Source: Bacillota bacterium (lineage in GTDB: Bacteria > Bacillota > Tb-RUG-66). Taken from it: a stretch of DNA of 6,089 nucleotides. The stretch lies in assembly GCA_016288255.1 (NCBI GenBank), contig JAEEYS010000049.1:1-6089 (forward strand), in the 5' to 3' direction. The notes below the pieces were generated by a model, which did no database searches, was not told the DNA's origin, and was given only the letters and a program-made list of their open reading frames with translations. This document shows, piece by piece, positions 1 to 5,367 of the stretch (position 1 is the first letter of the stretch; the number at the start of each line of letters is the position of its first letter). A program made the position numbers and the translations under genes.

Positions 1-81
1 GGCAATACTTTGGACGAGGTGCTGATCACCTCCAGGAATCTGGGAGCGGTGCTGGCGGAGATCATGAAAAGTTTAGAGTGA
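1..81 (+). CDS. spoIIP: C-terminal end of stage II sporulation protein P (partial)
   Basis: Frame 1 is open from the window edge to a TGA at 79-81 and gives 26 residues containing NTLDEV and LAEIMKSLE. SpoIIP proteins end in a similar way, with a 'G.NTLEEA' strand-turn followed by a helix of the type LAEVL. SpoIIP is a membrane-anchored peptidoglycan amidase/endopeptidase that acts with SpoIID and SpoIIM during forespore engulfment. In many Lachnospiraceae it lies directly upstream of lepA, which supports the call. The catalytic part is outside the window, so only the tail is judged. No terminator is visible on the plus strand after the stop, so read-through would enter the minus-strand phage island in antisense. 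The family call rests on a short tail plus gene order. Confidence 0.65.
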   Translation, partial: GNTLDEVLITSRNLGAVLAEIMKSLE

Positions 82-92
82 AAAGGGAAACG

Positions 93-164
93 TTTTAGCC
101 CTTCCATTACCTTTTTTGCCTGTTCTTCTGTTAGACCCATTTCCAACAAGGATTCTTTCGTCAT
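93..164 (-). pseudogene. Truncated N-terminus of a phage GP20-type scaffold (minor structural) protein
   Basis: On the minus strand an ATG at 164 follows a good ribosome binding site (AAGGAAGG, about 7-8 bases before the start). It begins MTKESLLEMGLTEEQ and continues AKKVMEGLK. This is the characteristic start of phage minor structural protein GP20, the capsid scaffold of many Firmicutes siphophages ('MTKE.L..LGLTEEQA.KV'). Family resemblance stops at about codon 24 (position 93). Beyond that the frame stays open to the window edge, but it only reads the antisense of the plus-strand spoIIP tail. The gene is therefore a broken 5' stub with an intact start region, and it marks one end of the phage-derived island. 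In intact head modules a GP20 gene commonly follows the portal and MuF genes, as here. The exact break could lie anywhere in about 82-98. Confidence 0.7.
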
Positions 165-197
165 GTTAGTTACCTTCCTTTCAATTACCTTTTTTTA

Positions 198-214
198 CGT
201 GGTTAGGAACCACG
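198..214. repeat. Perfect 7-bp inverted repeat with 3-base loop
   Basis: CGTGGTT-AGG-AACCACG forms a short hairpin in the spacer upstream of the GP20 stub (minus strand). On the minus strand it is followed by a run of A rather than T, and on the plus strand by only a mixed AT stretch, so it is not a convincing intrinsic terminator in either direction. It could be an operator half-site pair or a small RNA structure ahead of the scaffold gene. No function can be assigned from sequence. Confidence 0.5.
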
Positions 215-276
215 AATTGAATTTTGACCGTTTTTGTTTACAGTCTAAAACGCCAAAAGACGAGGAAAAAAAGCAT

Positions 277-302
277 AAAAAAACAGCCTTGTTATCGGCT
301 GT
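277..302 (-). terminator. Intrinsic terminator, second of two, downstream of the toxin cassette
   Basis: Read on the minus strand, ACAGCC (302-297) and GGCTGT (288-283) form a 6-bp stem around an 8-base loop, immediately followed by a run of seven T. This is the form of a rho-independent terminator for transcription coming from the 108-aa gene. It lies about 30 bases past a first terminator at 325-347 and has a similar loop sequence. Confidence 0.65.
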
Positions 303-324
303 AAAATACGATCTGTTTTTGAGC

Positions 325-347
325 AATAAAAACCGCCTTGTCGGCGG
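325..347 (-). terminator. Intrinsic terminator, first of two, just after the 108-aa gene
   Basis: On the minus strand CCGCC-GACAA-GGCGG (347-333) forms a compact GC-rich stem-loop followed directly by TTTTTATT. It starts 8 bases after the stop of the 108-aa gene, so it is well placed to end the toxin/108-aa transcript. With the second terminator at 277-302 it would insulate the cassette from the scaffold gene that follows. Confidence 0.75.
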
Positions 348-355
348 CTATAATT

Positions 356-682
356 TTAATACCCTTTATAATAAAATTCATTTATGATCAAATTTTCTGT
401 TTCTGTTAAAAACGGTCTAAATACACCTCCACATAAATGTCCTTTTTTATGTATTGCTTTATATTCTTTTCTAAATTGCTCCAACCTATCAGGATAAATA
501 CATCTTTCGTCAGAATATGGATATGAGCGAAAAGCTGGCTTACCTTCTTTTTTTCCTAATGCCATCAACATATTATCAATTGCCCGTTGAGAAAAAGACC
601 GTTTCAATAAGTCTTTCATTTCTTGAATTTCTTCTTTAGTAGGCTCTTCATACCAACCGTTTTTGTTTTTACGTCTTTCCAT
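356..682 (-). CDS. 108-aa protein of unknown family; candidate immunity protein for the ART toxin
   Basis: The protein is not recognised. It is small and highly charged (lysine- and glutamate-rich, for example MERRKNKNGWYEEPTKEEI), with no signal peptide and no membrane segment, so it is expected in the cytoplasm. It has a predicted helical N-terminal half and a C-terminal part with several aromatic residues (FYYKGY at the end). The ATG at 682 lies only 13 bases after the toxin stop codon. Its ribosome binding site AAAGGGGGTGA overlaps that stop and matches the 16S tail at almost every base, so translation should be strong and probably coupled to the toxin. Two terminators follow. Position, size, cytoplasmic character and coupling fit an antidote to the upstream ADP-ribosyltransferase, as is usual for polymorphic toxin loci. 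That role is inferred from context; an accessory phage protein is the alternative. Confidence 0.75.
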   Translation of the reverse strand: MERRKNKNGWYEEPTKEEIQEMKDLLKRSFSQRAIDNMLMALGKKEGKPAFRSYPYSDERCIYPDRLEQFRKEYKAIHKKGHLCGGVFRPFLTETENLIINEFYYKGY

Positions 683-695
683 ATTCTCACCCCCT

Positions 696-1826
696 TTAAT
701 CTTGTACTAATCTACCTAATATCTTAATATGATATTCCCCGTATCCTTTATCCACTCCTATTGCTCCAAAAATCTCAATAGAACTATCCCGTTTTGATAT
801 AAATTCGCTTTCTATATAATTGTCTGTTATCAACCCTTTTGTGCCTATTGGCATTTGTAACTCAAATTCAATCGGCATTCCATAAAAAACATTCAATTCT
901 TCTGATAAGCTAATAGATAAAAATCCCTTATCCAATATGGGTTTTCCACCGTCTAACACCATTTGATTGATAGCGTTAACCGCTTCATCTCGAGATACTT
1001 TACTATTAGCATTAAAACCTGTCAAAAAGGTCTTATCGCTTGTATTGATACCTAATACATCATAAAGATAAGAAGTGTTGACCATTCTATACCCGATATA
1101 ATCTTTCTGTAAAGCATTGTTTTCTGTCAACCGAGTCAATGTTTCAATCGTGGGTTCTTTTCCTGCTGGAAGTTTTTCTTCCACGCCTCGTAGATAGCCG
1201 TTAATATCATAACTTCCAGAAGTCATGATATAACCATTTTCTTTATCCCATAATATCGCATGTTCTTTATCTGTTATACCCTGTGCTAGATATTCCGATT
1301 TAATATATTCTTCATAATCGGACGCATTCTCAAACTTCAACGCCTTATATTTACCATTTTCTGTAATGTCAAAGTTTTCTAAGTCCGCTTGTGCTTGTTT
1401 TTTTGCAGATATTATTTCTGCTTGTTCCTTTTCTTTAATTATACTACTTTTTTCAGAAAGAGTAAAGTCCGAAGAACCAGTTCCACTCTCGCTTTCAGCC
1501 ATTTTTGCATTCTGTTTTTTCCATTCCTCATACGTCATGTTCCCTGGTACGTCATAGGTCTGTCCGTCCTCATCTCTAGCTATTCTTTCACCAAAATCAT
1601 CGTCTTCGATATACGGAGCTGTCGTTCCCCTGCAGTTTGGGTGGAATGGCGGAGCTGTAACGCCTGCCTCAAATGAGGAAATAGGTATCACTTTCCCGTC
1701 CATAGGCCCGCACAATTCGCAAGTCAAAGAATCCAGCGTTTCTATGATCTCGATCTTATCCACGCCGAGGTCTTTATAACTCTCCTGTGCCGCTTTTGCG
1801 TTGAAATAGGTCGTTTCTGTATGCAC
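696..1826 (-). CDS. MuF-type phage polymorphic toxin: truncated head morphogenesis domain fused to an ADP-ribosyltransferase
   Basis: Residues 1-95 are the C-terminal end of a phage MuF/minor head protein. They include HTETTYFNAKAAQ, the paired cysteines of LTCELC (36, 39), the FHPNCRGTT motif (61-69) and the trailing IARDEDGQTYDVPGNMTYEEW. Residues 110-160 are a Ser/Glu/Lys-rich linker. The rest looks like an R-S-E class ADP-ribosyltransferase: Arg247 in YIGYRMV, an STS-like SIS at 304-306 in KGFLSISLS, and catalytic ExE at 339-341 in YIESEFISKRDSS. Such enzymes transfer ADP-ribose from NAD+ to a target, usually arginine for ExE types; the target here cannot be read. MuF proteins with C-terminal toxin domains are a known family of temperate-phage polymorphic toxins. 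The gene is damaged at its 5' end: the frame continues upstream through KKAGRL (still MuF-like) to a TGA at 1868-1866, and most of the MuF domain is absent. GTG at 1826 is the only usable start and has a weak ribosome binding site, so expression is uncertain. The toxin domain itself looks complete, with all catalytic motifs. Confidence 0.85.
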   Translation of the reverse strand: MHTETTYFNAKAAQESYKDLGVDKIEIIETLDSLTCELCGPMDGKVIPISSFEAGVTAPPFHPNCRGTTAPYIEDDDFGERIARDEDGQTYDVPGNMTYEEWKKQNAKMAESESGTGSSDFTLSEKSSIIKEKEQAEIISAKKQAQADLENFDITENGKYKALKFENASDYEEYIKSEYLAQGITDKEHAILWDKENGYIMTSGSYDINGYLRGVEEKLPAGKEPTIETLTRLTENNALQKDYIGYRMVNTSYLYDVLGINTSDKTFLTGFNANSKVSRDEAVNAINQMVLDGGKPILDKGFLSISLSEELNVFYGMPIEFELQMPIGTKGLITDNYIESEFISKRDSSIEIFGAIGVDKGYGEYHIKILGRLVQD

Positions 1827-1865
1827 AAGCCGCCCTGCTTTTTTATGGGAGACTATGAGAAAGAA
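1827..1865 (-). other. MuF truncation point / right junction of the phage island
   Basis: In frame upstream of the GTG, minus-strand codons read KKAGRL, which still fits the MuF family ('RLVRTE'). The codons before it (FFLIVSH) do not, and a TGA at 1868-1866 closes the frame. The break between phage and host DNA therefore falls at about 1835-1850. No inverted repeat, target duplication or att-like sequence shared with the left end (82-98) was found by eye. Confidence 0.55.
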
Positions 1866-1908
1866 TCAAAGAAACCTTTTTCCATACTTTTTTTTCGGAT
1901 GGGGTGTA

Positions 1909-1917
1909 TGGTATAAT
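1909..1917 (+). promoter_or_regulatory. Probable extended -10 promoter for lepA
   Basis: TGGTATAAT is a perfect TATAAT with the TGN extension of a sigma-A extended -10 promoter, about 130 bases before lepA. No good TTGACA lies 16-18 bases upstream (the region is a T-run), which is usual for extended -10 promoters. It lies on the host side of the phage junction, so lepA can be transcribed independently of the island and of spoIIP. Confidence 0.55.
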
Positions 1918-1970
1918 AATGCTATTATAAAAGAACATGAAAAGCGGCTGCTGTTTCATCAAAAACAGTT

Positions 1971-2040
1971 AAAAGAGCAAAGCGAAAGAGAAACCAAAGA
2001 GAGACCGAAGAGAAGGATAGAAAGAAACGGAGAAAGGGAG
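1971..2040 (+). repeat. Purine tract in the lepA leader, degenerate 11-13-base repeats
   Basis: Of these 70 bases, 62 are A or G by hand count, with only one T. The tract can be read as loosely repeated units such as AAAGAGAAACC, AAAGAGAGACC and GAAGAGAAGGA, ending in the lepA ribosome binding site. A leader like this would be largely unstructured and contains several weak Shine-Dalgarno-like GGAG/AAGGA stretches. A plus-strand ORF (1855-2064) crosses it but has no coding character. Function is not known. Confidence 0.45.
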
Positions 2041-2045
2041 ATACT

Positions 2046-3866
2046 ATGCCGAGCAAAAAGATAACGAAGGAGCATATCCGTAATTTTTGCATCATTGCCC
2101 ATATCGATCACGGAAAATCGACCCTGGCGGATCGGCTGCTGGAAGTCACAGGCACCATTGCGCTAAGGGATATGAGTGATCAAGTCTTGGATCAGATGGA
2201 ACTGGAAAAGGAACGGGGCATTACCATAAAGGCAAAATCCGTCAAAATGCTGTATCAGGCAAAAGACGGAGAAGAATATATGCTGAATCTGATCGACACC
2301 CCGGGTCATGTGGATTTTACCTATGAAGTCAGCCGTACTTTGGCTGCCTGTGAAGGCGCCATTTTGGTAGTGGACGCCACACAGGGGGTAGAAGCGCAGA
2401 CTTTGGCCAACGCGTATATGGCGATCGACAATGATCTGGAGATCATACCGGTCATCAATAAGATCGATCTGCCCAGCGCGCAGGTGGATTATGTCAGAGA
2501 AGAGATCGAGACGATTTTGGGGCTGGACAGTGAATCGGCGCCGGCGGTTTCCGCCAAAGAGGGCACCAATATCGAGGATGTGCTGGAAGCCATCGTGAAC
2601 CTGGTACCCGCGCCGGTGGGCGAGGAAGACAAACCTTTAAAGGCGCTGGTATTCGATTCCCATTACGATCCGTATAAAGGAGTCATCATCTATATGCGTA
2701 TTTTTGACGGAAAGGTCAAAGCGGGGGATACCATTCGATTCATGGCTTCGGGAAAAGAGTTTGAAGTGACGGAAGTAGGGGTATTCCAACCTTCCATGAT
2801 GAAATTGGACGAGCTCTATGCGGGAAATGTAGGTTATTTGGCGGCTTCCATCAAAAATATCTCCGATACCCAGGTGGGGGATACGGTCACTTTAAGGGAC
2901 GATCCGACGCCGGAACCGTTACCCGGTTATAAACCGGCTGTGCCTGTGGTATTTTGCGGCATTTATCCGGTGGACGGGGCGGACTATGAAGACTTGAAAG
3001 AAGCTTTGGAAAAATTAAAATTGAATGACGCGGCGCTTCTTTATGAACCGGAAAATTCCGTGGCGCTGGGTTTTGGGTTCCGCTGCGGCTTTTTGGGACT
3101 TTTGCATTTGGAGATCATTCAGGAAAGGATCGAGAGAGAATTCGATCTGGACATCATCACCACGGCGCCCAGTGTCATTTATAAGGTGACCAAAACAGAC
3201 GGGGAAGAAATGGATGTGGACAATCCCACCAATCTGCCGCCGCCGACGGAGATCAAACAGATCGAAGAACCTTATGTGTCGGTTCGGATCATTACGCCAA
3301 GCGAATATGTGGGGCCTATCATGGAGATCTGCCAGAACAAACGGGGTACCTTTAAAGATATGCAGTATCTGGATGAAAAACGGGTCACGGTCCACTATGA
3401 AATGCCTTTGGCGGAGATCATTTATGACTTCTTTGATCTCTTGAAATCCAGGACCAAGGGATACGCTTCCTTTGACTATGAACAGATCGGCTATGTGGCC
3501 AACAATTTGATCAAGCTGGATATCAAGGTGAACAATGAAGTGGTGGACGCGCTGTCTTTTATCGTGCATGCGGATAAGGCGTATGAAAAAGGACGCGCCG
3601 TAGCGGAAAAATTGAAAGAATATATTCCGAGGCAGATGTTCGAGATCCCCATCCAGGCTTCCATCGGCAGCAAGATCATTGCCAGGGAGACGGTGAAGGC
3701 TTTAAGGAAAAATGTGCTTGCCAAATGTTACGGCGGGGATATTTCCAGAAAGAAAAAATTGCTGGAAAAACAAAAAGAAGGCAAAAAACGGATGCGGCAA
3801 GTGGGGAATGTGGATATCCCACAGGAAGCTTTTATGGCAGTACTGAAATTGAGCGAAAAAGAATAA
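2046..3866 (+). CDS. lepA: Elongation factor 4 (LepA), ribosome-associated translational GTPase
   Basis: At 606 aa it matches the family's usual length of about 600-612. All GTPase motifs are present: G1 AHIDHGKS (18-25), switch I RGIT (57-60), G3 DTPGH (84-88), G4 NKID (138-141) and G5 SAK (169-171). EF-G-like domains II, III and V follow, and then the LepA-specific C-terminal domain ([22 protein letters not shown]), whose lysine-rich part reaches the peptidyl-transferase region. LepA binds the 70S ribosome and can promote back-translocation; it has also been linked to initiation and ribosome assembly, especially under ionic stress. The start ATG follows GGGAG by about 6 bases and gives the typical N-terminus [14 protein letters not shown]. 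The gene is intact. Its own promoter probably lies at 1909-1917, and a terminator at 3924-3951 separates it from hemW. Confidence 0.98.
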   Translation: MPSKKITKEHIRNFCIIAHIDHGKSTLADRLLEVTGTIALRDMSDQVLDQMELEKERGITIKAKSVKMLYQAKDGEEYMLNLIDTPGHVDFTYEVSRTLAACEGAILVVDATQGVEAQTLANAYMAIDNDLEIIPVINKIDLPSAQVDYVREEIETILGLDSESAPAVSAKEGTNIEDVLEAIVNLVPAPVGEEDKPLKALVFDSHYDPYKGVIIYMRIFDGKVKAGDTIRFMASGKEFEVTEVGVFQPSMMKLDELYAGNVGYLAASIKNISDTQVGDTVTLRDDPTPEPLPGYKPAVPVVFCGIYPVDGADYEDLKEALEKLKLNDAALLYEPENSVALGFGFRCGFLGLLHLEIIQERIEREFDLDIITTAPSVIYKVTKTDGEEMDVDNPTNLPPPTEIKQIEEPYVSVRIITPSEYVGPIMEICQNKRGTFKDMQYLDEKRVTVHYEMPLAEIIYDFFDLLKSRTKGYASFDYEQIGYVANNLIKLDIKVNNEVVDALSFIVHADKAYEKGRAVAEKLKEYIPRQMFEIPIQASIGSKIIARETVKALRKNVLAKCYGGDISRKKKLLEKQKEGKKRMRQVGNVDIPQEAFMAVLKLSEKE

Positions 3867-3923
3867 GCTTAAAATCCCCAGAGGCTGTGAGAAAATAAAA
3901 AAAAAGCAAAAGAGATAAAACAG

Positions 3924-3951
3924 AAGGAGGAGGTTTCCTCCTTTCTTTTTT
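3924..3951 (+). terminator. Intrinsic terminator between lepA and hemW, able to compete with the hemW ribosome binding site
   Basis: AAGGAGG (3924-3930) pairs with CCTCCTT (3937-3943), or in a shifted register AGGAGG (3928-3933) pairs with CCTCCT around a TTT loop. TTTCTTTTTT follows. This has the form of a rho-independent terminator after lepA. The same CCTCCT arm is also complementary to the hemW Shine-Dalgarno AGGAGG at 3953-3958, so two exclusive hairpins are possible. Confidence 0.65.
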
Positions 3952-3952
3952 C

Positions 3953-3959
3953 AGGAGGT
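3953..3959 (+). promoter_or_regulatory. Ribosome binding site of hemW, possibly sequesterable
   Basis: AGGAGGT lies 5 bases before the ATG at 3965 and fixes the hemW start. It is a perfect match to the 16S tail, and it is also the complement of the CCTCCT at 3937-3942 (10-base loop), which forms the 3' arm of the upstream terminator. Confidence 0.7.
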
Positions 3960-3964
3960 ATCCC

Positions 3965-5074
3965 ATGGAGGGGCTCAGTCTATATCTTCATATTCCTTTT
4001 TGTTTAAAAAAATGCATCTATTGCGATTTCACTTCTTTTCCGCACAAAGAGGCTTTGTTTGAAGCGTATACGAAAGCTTTGACGGAAGAGATCAAGATCT
4101 ATGGGAAAAAATTCAATAGACCGAAAGTGAACACCATCTTTTTCGGCGGGGGAACGCCGACGATCCTTCCTGTACAAAAAATAAGGGAGATCGTGGAAGC
4201 AATCTATTCTTGTTTTGACGTGGATAAGGGAACGGAGATGAGCATCGAGACCAATCCGGATACCGTTGCCTTAGCCGATTTTCGGGCTTTCAAGGAAATG
4301 GGGTTTAACAGAGTGAGTATAGGACTGCAGTCCGGGGAAGATGATCTGCTGCGATTTTTGGGCCGCACGCACACTTGGGAAGGTTTTGTAAGGGCGTATC
4401 GACTGGTGAGAGAAGCAGGCTTTGACAACGTCAATATAGATCTGATCTTTGCCATACCCGGACAAACGACGAAGATGTGGCTAGATACGCTACAAAAAGT
4501 AACGGCGCTGGCGCCCGAACACTTATCTCTCTATAGCTTGACCATAGAGGAAAAGACCGTATTGGGCAAATGGGTCGAGAGGAAAAAGGTGGAGCCGGTA
4601 TCCGATGAGACAGACAGAAAAATGTATCATACCGCCATTTGTTATTTAAAAGAAAAGGGATATATTCAGTATGAGATCTCCAATTTCGCGAAGGAAGGAC
4701 TGGCATGCAGGCATAATCTGGTCTATTGGGAAAGAGGAGATTATTTGGGACTGGGGGTATCCAGTCATTCCATGCTGGAAGATAAGCGGTTTTTTAATAC
4801 ATCGGATCTGACACGATATATAGAGTCTTTGGAACAAGGTCTGCCGCCGGTGGAAGGGGAGGAAAAGCTGACAGAAGAAGAGATCCGGTTTGAAAAGATC
4901 ATGCTGGGGCTTCGGTTGAAAAAGGGAGTGCCGAAAGAATGGCTAAAAGGAAAAGAAGAGGCCACGGAAAGACTTTTGCGGCAGAATCTATTGGAAGAAA
5001 AAGGAGCTTTTCTTTGTTTGACCACCAAAGGAATGGATCTTTCCAATGAGGTGTTTTTGGAATTTATGGAATAG
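3965..5074 (+). CDS. hemW: Radical SAM heme chaperone HemW (coproporphyrinogen oxidase-like)
   Basis: The protein has 369 aa, a usual length for HemW. The radical-SAM cluster motif is C13-x3-C17-x2-C20 in HIPFCLKKCIYCDF, and the SAM-binding GGGTPT lies at 61-66. HemW-type landmarks follow: SIGLQSG (118-124), YEISNFA (236-242) and the heme-binding-type HNLVYW (250-255). A C-terminal HemW domain covers about 300-369. HemW proteins carry a 4Fe-4S cluster and bind heme, handing it to target proteins; they were long misannotated as oxygen-independent coproporphyrinogen III oxidase (HemN). The HNxxYW motif, the shorter length and the lepA-hemW-hrcA position argue for HemW over HemN. Whether this host makes heme is not shown here. 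The gene is intact, and its stop codon sits in a 15-bp tandem duplication. Confidence 0.93.
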   Translation: MEGLSLYLHIPFCLKKCIYCDFTSFPHKEALFEAYTKALTEEIKIYGKKFNRPKVNTIFFGGGTPTILPVQKIREIVEAIYSCFDVDKGTEMSIETNPDTVALADFRAFKEMGFNRVSIGLQSGEDDLLRFLGRTHTWEGFVRAYRLVREAGFDNVNIDLIFAIPGQTTKMWLDTLQKVTALAPEHLSLYSLTIEEKTVLGKWVERKKVEPVSDETDRKMYHTAICYLKEKGYIQYEISNFAKEGLACRHNLVYWERGDYLGLGVSSHSMLEDKRFFNTSDLTRYIESLEQGLPPVEGEEKLTEEEIRFEKIMLGLRLKKGVPKEWLKGKEEATERLLRQNLLEEKGAFLCLTTKGMDLSNEVFLEFME

Positions 5075-5100
5075 AGATACTTAAAATAGAGGTACTCAAA
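5071..5100 (+). repeat. 15-bp tandem duplication across the hemW stop codon
   Basis: ATAGAGATACTTAAA (5071-5085) is followed directly by ATAGAGGTACTCAAA (5086-5100), 13 of 15 bases identical. The unit length is a multiple of three, so the second copy repeats the TAG stop in the same frame as the first. It looks like a local slippage duplication in the 3' flank, without obvious function. Confidence 0.75.
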
Positions 5101-5117
5101 TAAGGATGGTTTGGTTT

Positions 5118-5149
5118 AAAAAGCACAGGATCTGATCCTGTGCTTTTTT
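5118..5149 (+). terminator. Strong intrinsic terminator after hemW
   Basis: AAAAAGCACAGGA and TCCTGTGCTTTTT form a perfect 13-bp stem around a TCTGA loop, ending in TTTTTT. The A-run on the left side makes it potentially bidirectional. It closes the lepA-hemW region and isolates it from the heat-shock operon that begins with hrcA. Confidence 0.88.
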
Positions 5150-5208
5150 AGATGGGATTTTATAGAAAGAAAAGAAATAAAAAAATAGTAATTTTTGGGT
5201 CGGGAGCC

Positions 5209-5237
5209 TTGACAAGTGTATCGAATAGTGGTATTTT
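5209..5237 (+). promoter_or_regulatory. Sigma-A-type promoter of the hrcA heat-shock operon
   Basis: A perfect -35 TTGACA (5209-5214) is followed after exactly 17 bases by TATTTT (5232-5237, 4 of 6 matches to TATAAT). The CIRCE operator starts 8 bases after the -10 box, the usual arrangement for HrcA-repressed heat-shock operons. Transcription would begin at or inside the operator. Confidence 0.85.
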
Positions 5238-5244
5238 TGTAGTG

Positions 5245-5271
5245 TTAGCACTCGAGGTTATAGAGTGCTAA
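5245..5271 (+). promoter_or_regulatory. CIRCE operator (HrcA binding site)
   Basis: TTAGCACTC (5245-5253), a 9-base spacer and GAGTGCTAA (5263-5271) match the CIRCE consensus at every base. HrcA dimers bind this element and block transcription at normal temperature. Placed between the -10 box and hrcA, it predicts autorepression of hrcA and the downstream chaperone genes, with induction when GroE is titrated by unfolded protein. Confidence 0.97.
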
Positions 5272-5367
5272 TAAAATAGGGAACAAAATTGGAAGAAAAT
5301 ATCAATACCAGAGAAAAAATCAGGTATGATGATCTTAGGCTAAAAAGAGGTAAAGGAGGCAGTTTGG

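Noticed and set aside
163..387. Plus-strand 74-aa ORF in the phage spacer
   Set aside because: It has no ribosome binding site, runs through two minus-strand terminators and overlaps the 108-aa gene's end; it shows no family resemblance.
63..1944. 9-bp direct repeat CATGAAAAG at 63-71 and 1936-1944 flanking the island
   Set aside because: One copy lies inside spoIIP coding sequence and the other about 90 bases inside the host leader, so neither is at the junction. A 9-bp AT-rich match at this distance is easily chance, not an att pair.
1..2045. Complete prophage or insertion sequence
   Set aside because: No integrase, transposase, terminase, portal or capsid gene and no terminal inverted repeats; only two broken structural genes and the cassette are present.
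1855..2064. Plus-strand 69-aa ORF before lepA
   Set aside because: It starts upstream of the probable lepA promoter, crosses the purine tract (giving only Arg/Lys/Glu runs) and overlaps the lepA start; composition artefact.
3015..3569. 184-aa minus-strand ORF inside lepA
   Set aside because: Antisense shadow of a well-conserved gene, with no ribosome binding site or family resemblance.
3965..5074. HemN (oxygen-independent coproporphyrinogen III oxidase)
   Set aside because: Length, the HNxxYW motif and the lepA-hemW-hrcA position fit HemW rather than the longer HemN.
5325..5330. TATGAT as a second -10 box for hrcA
   Set aside because: No -35 at a workable distance and no TG extension; the TTGACA/TATTTT promoter with CIRCE explains the locus.
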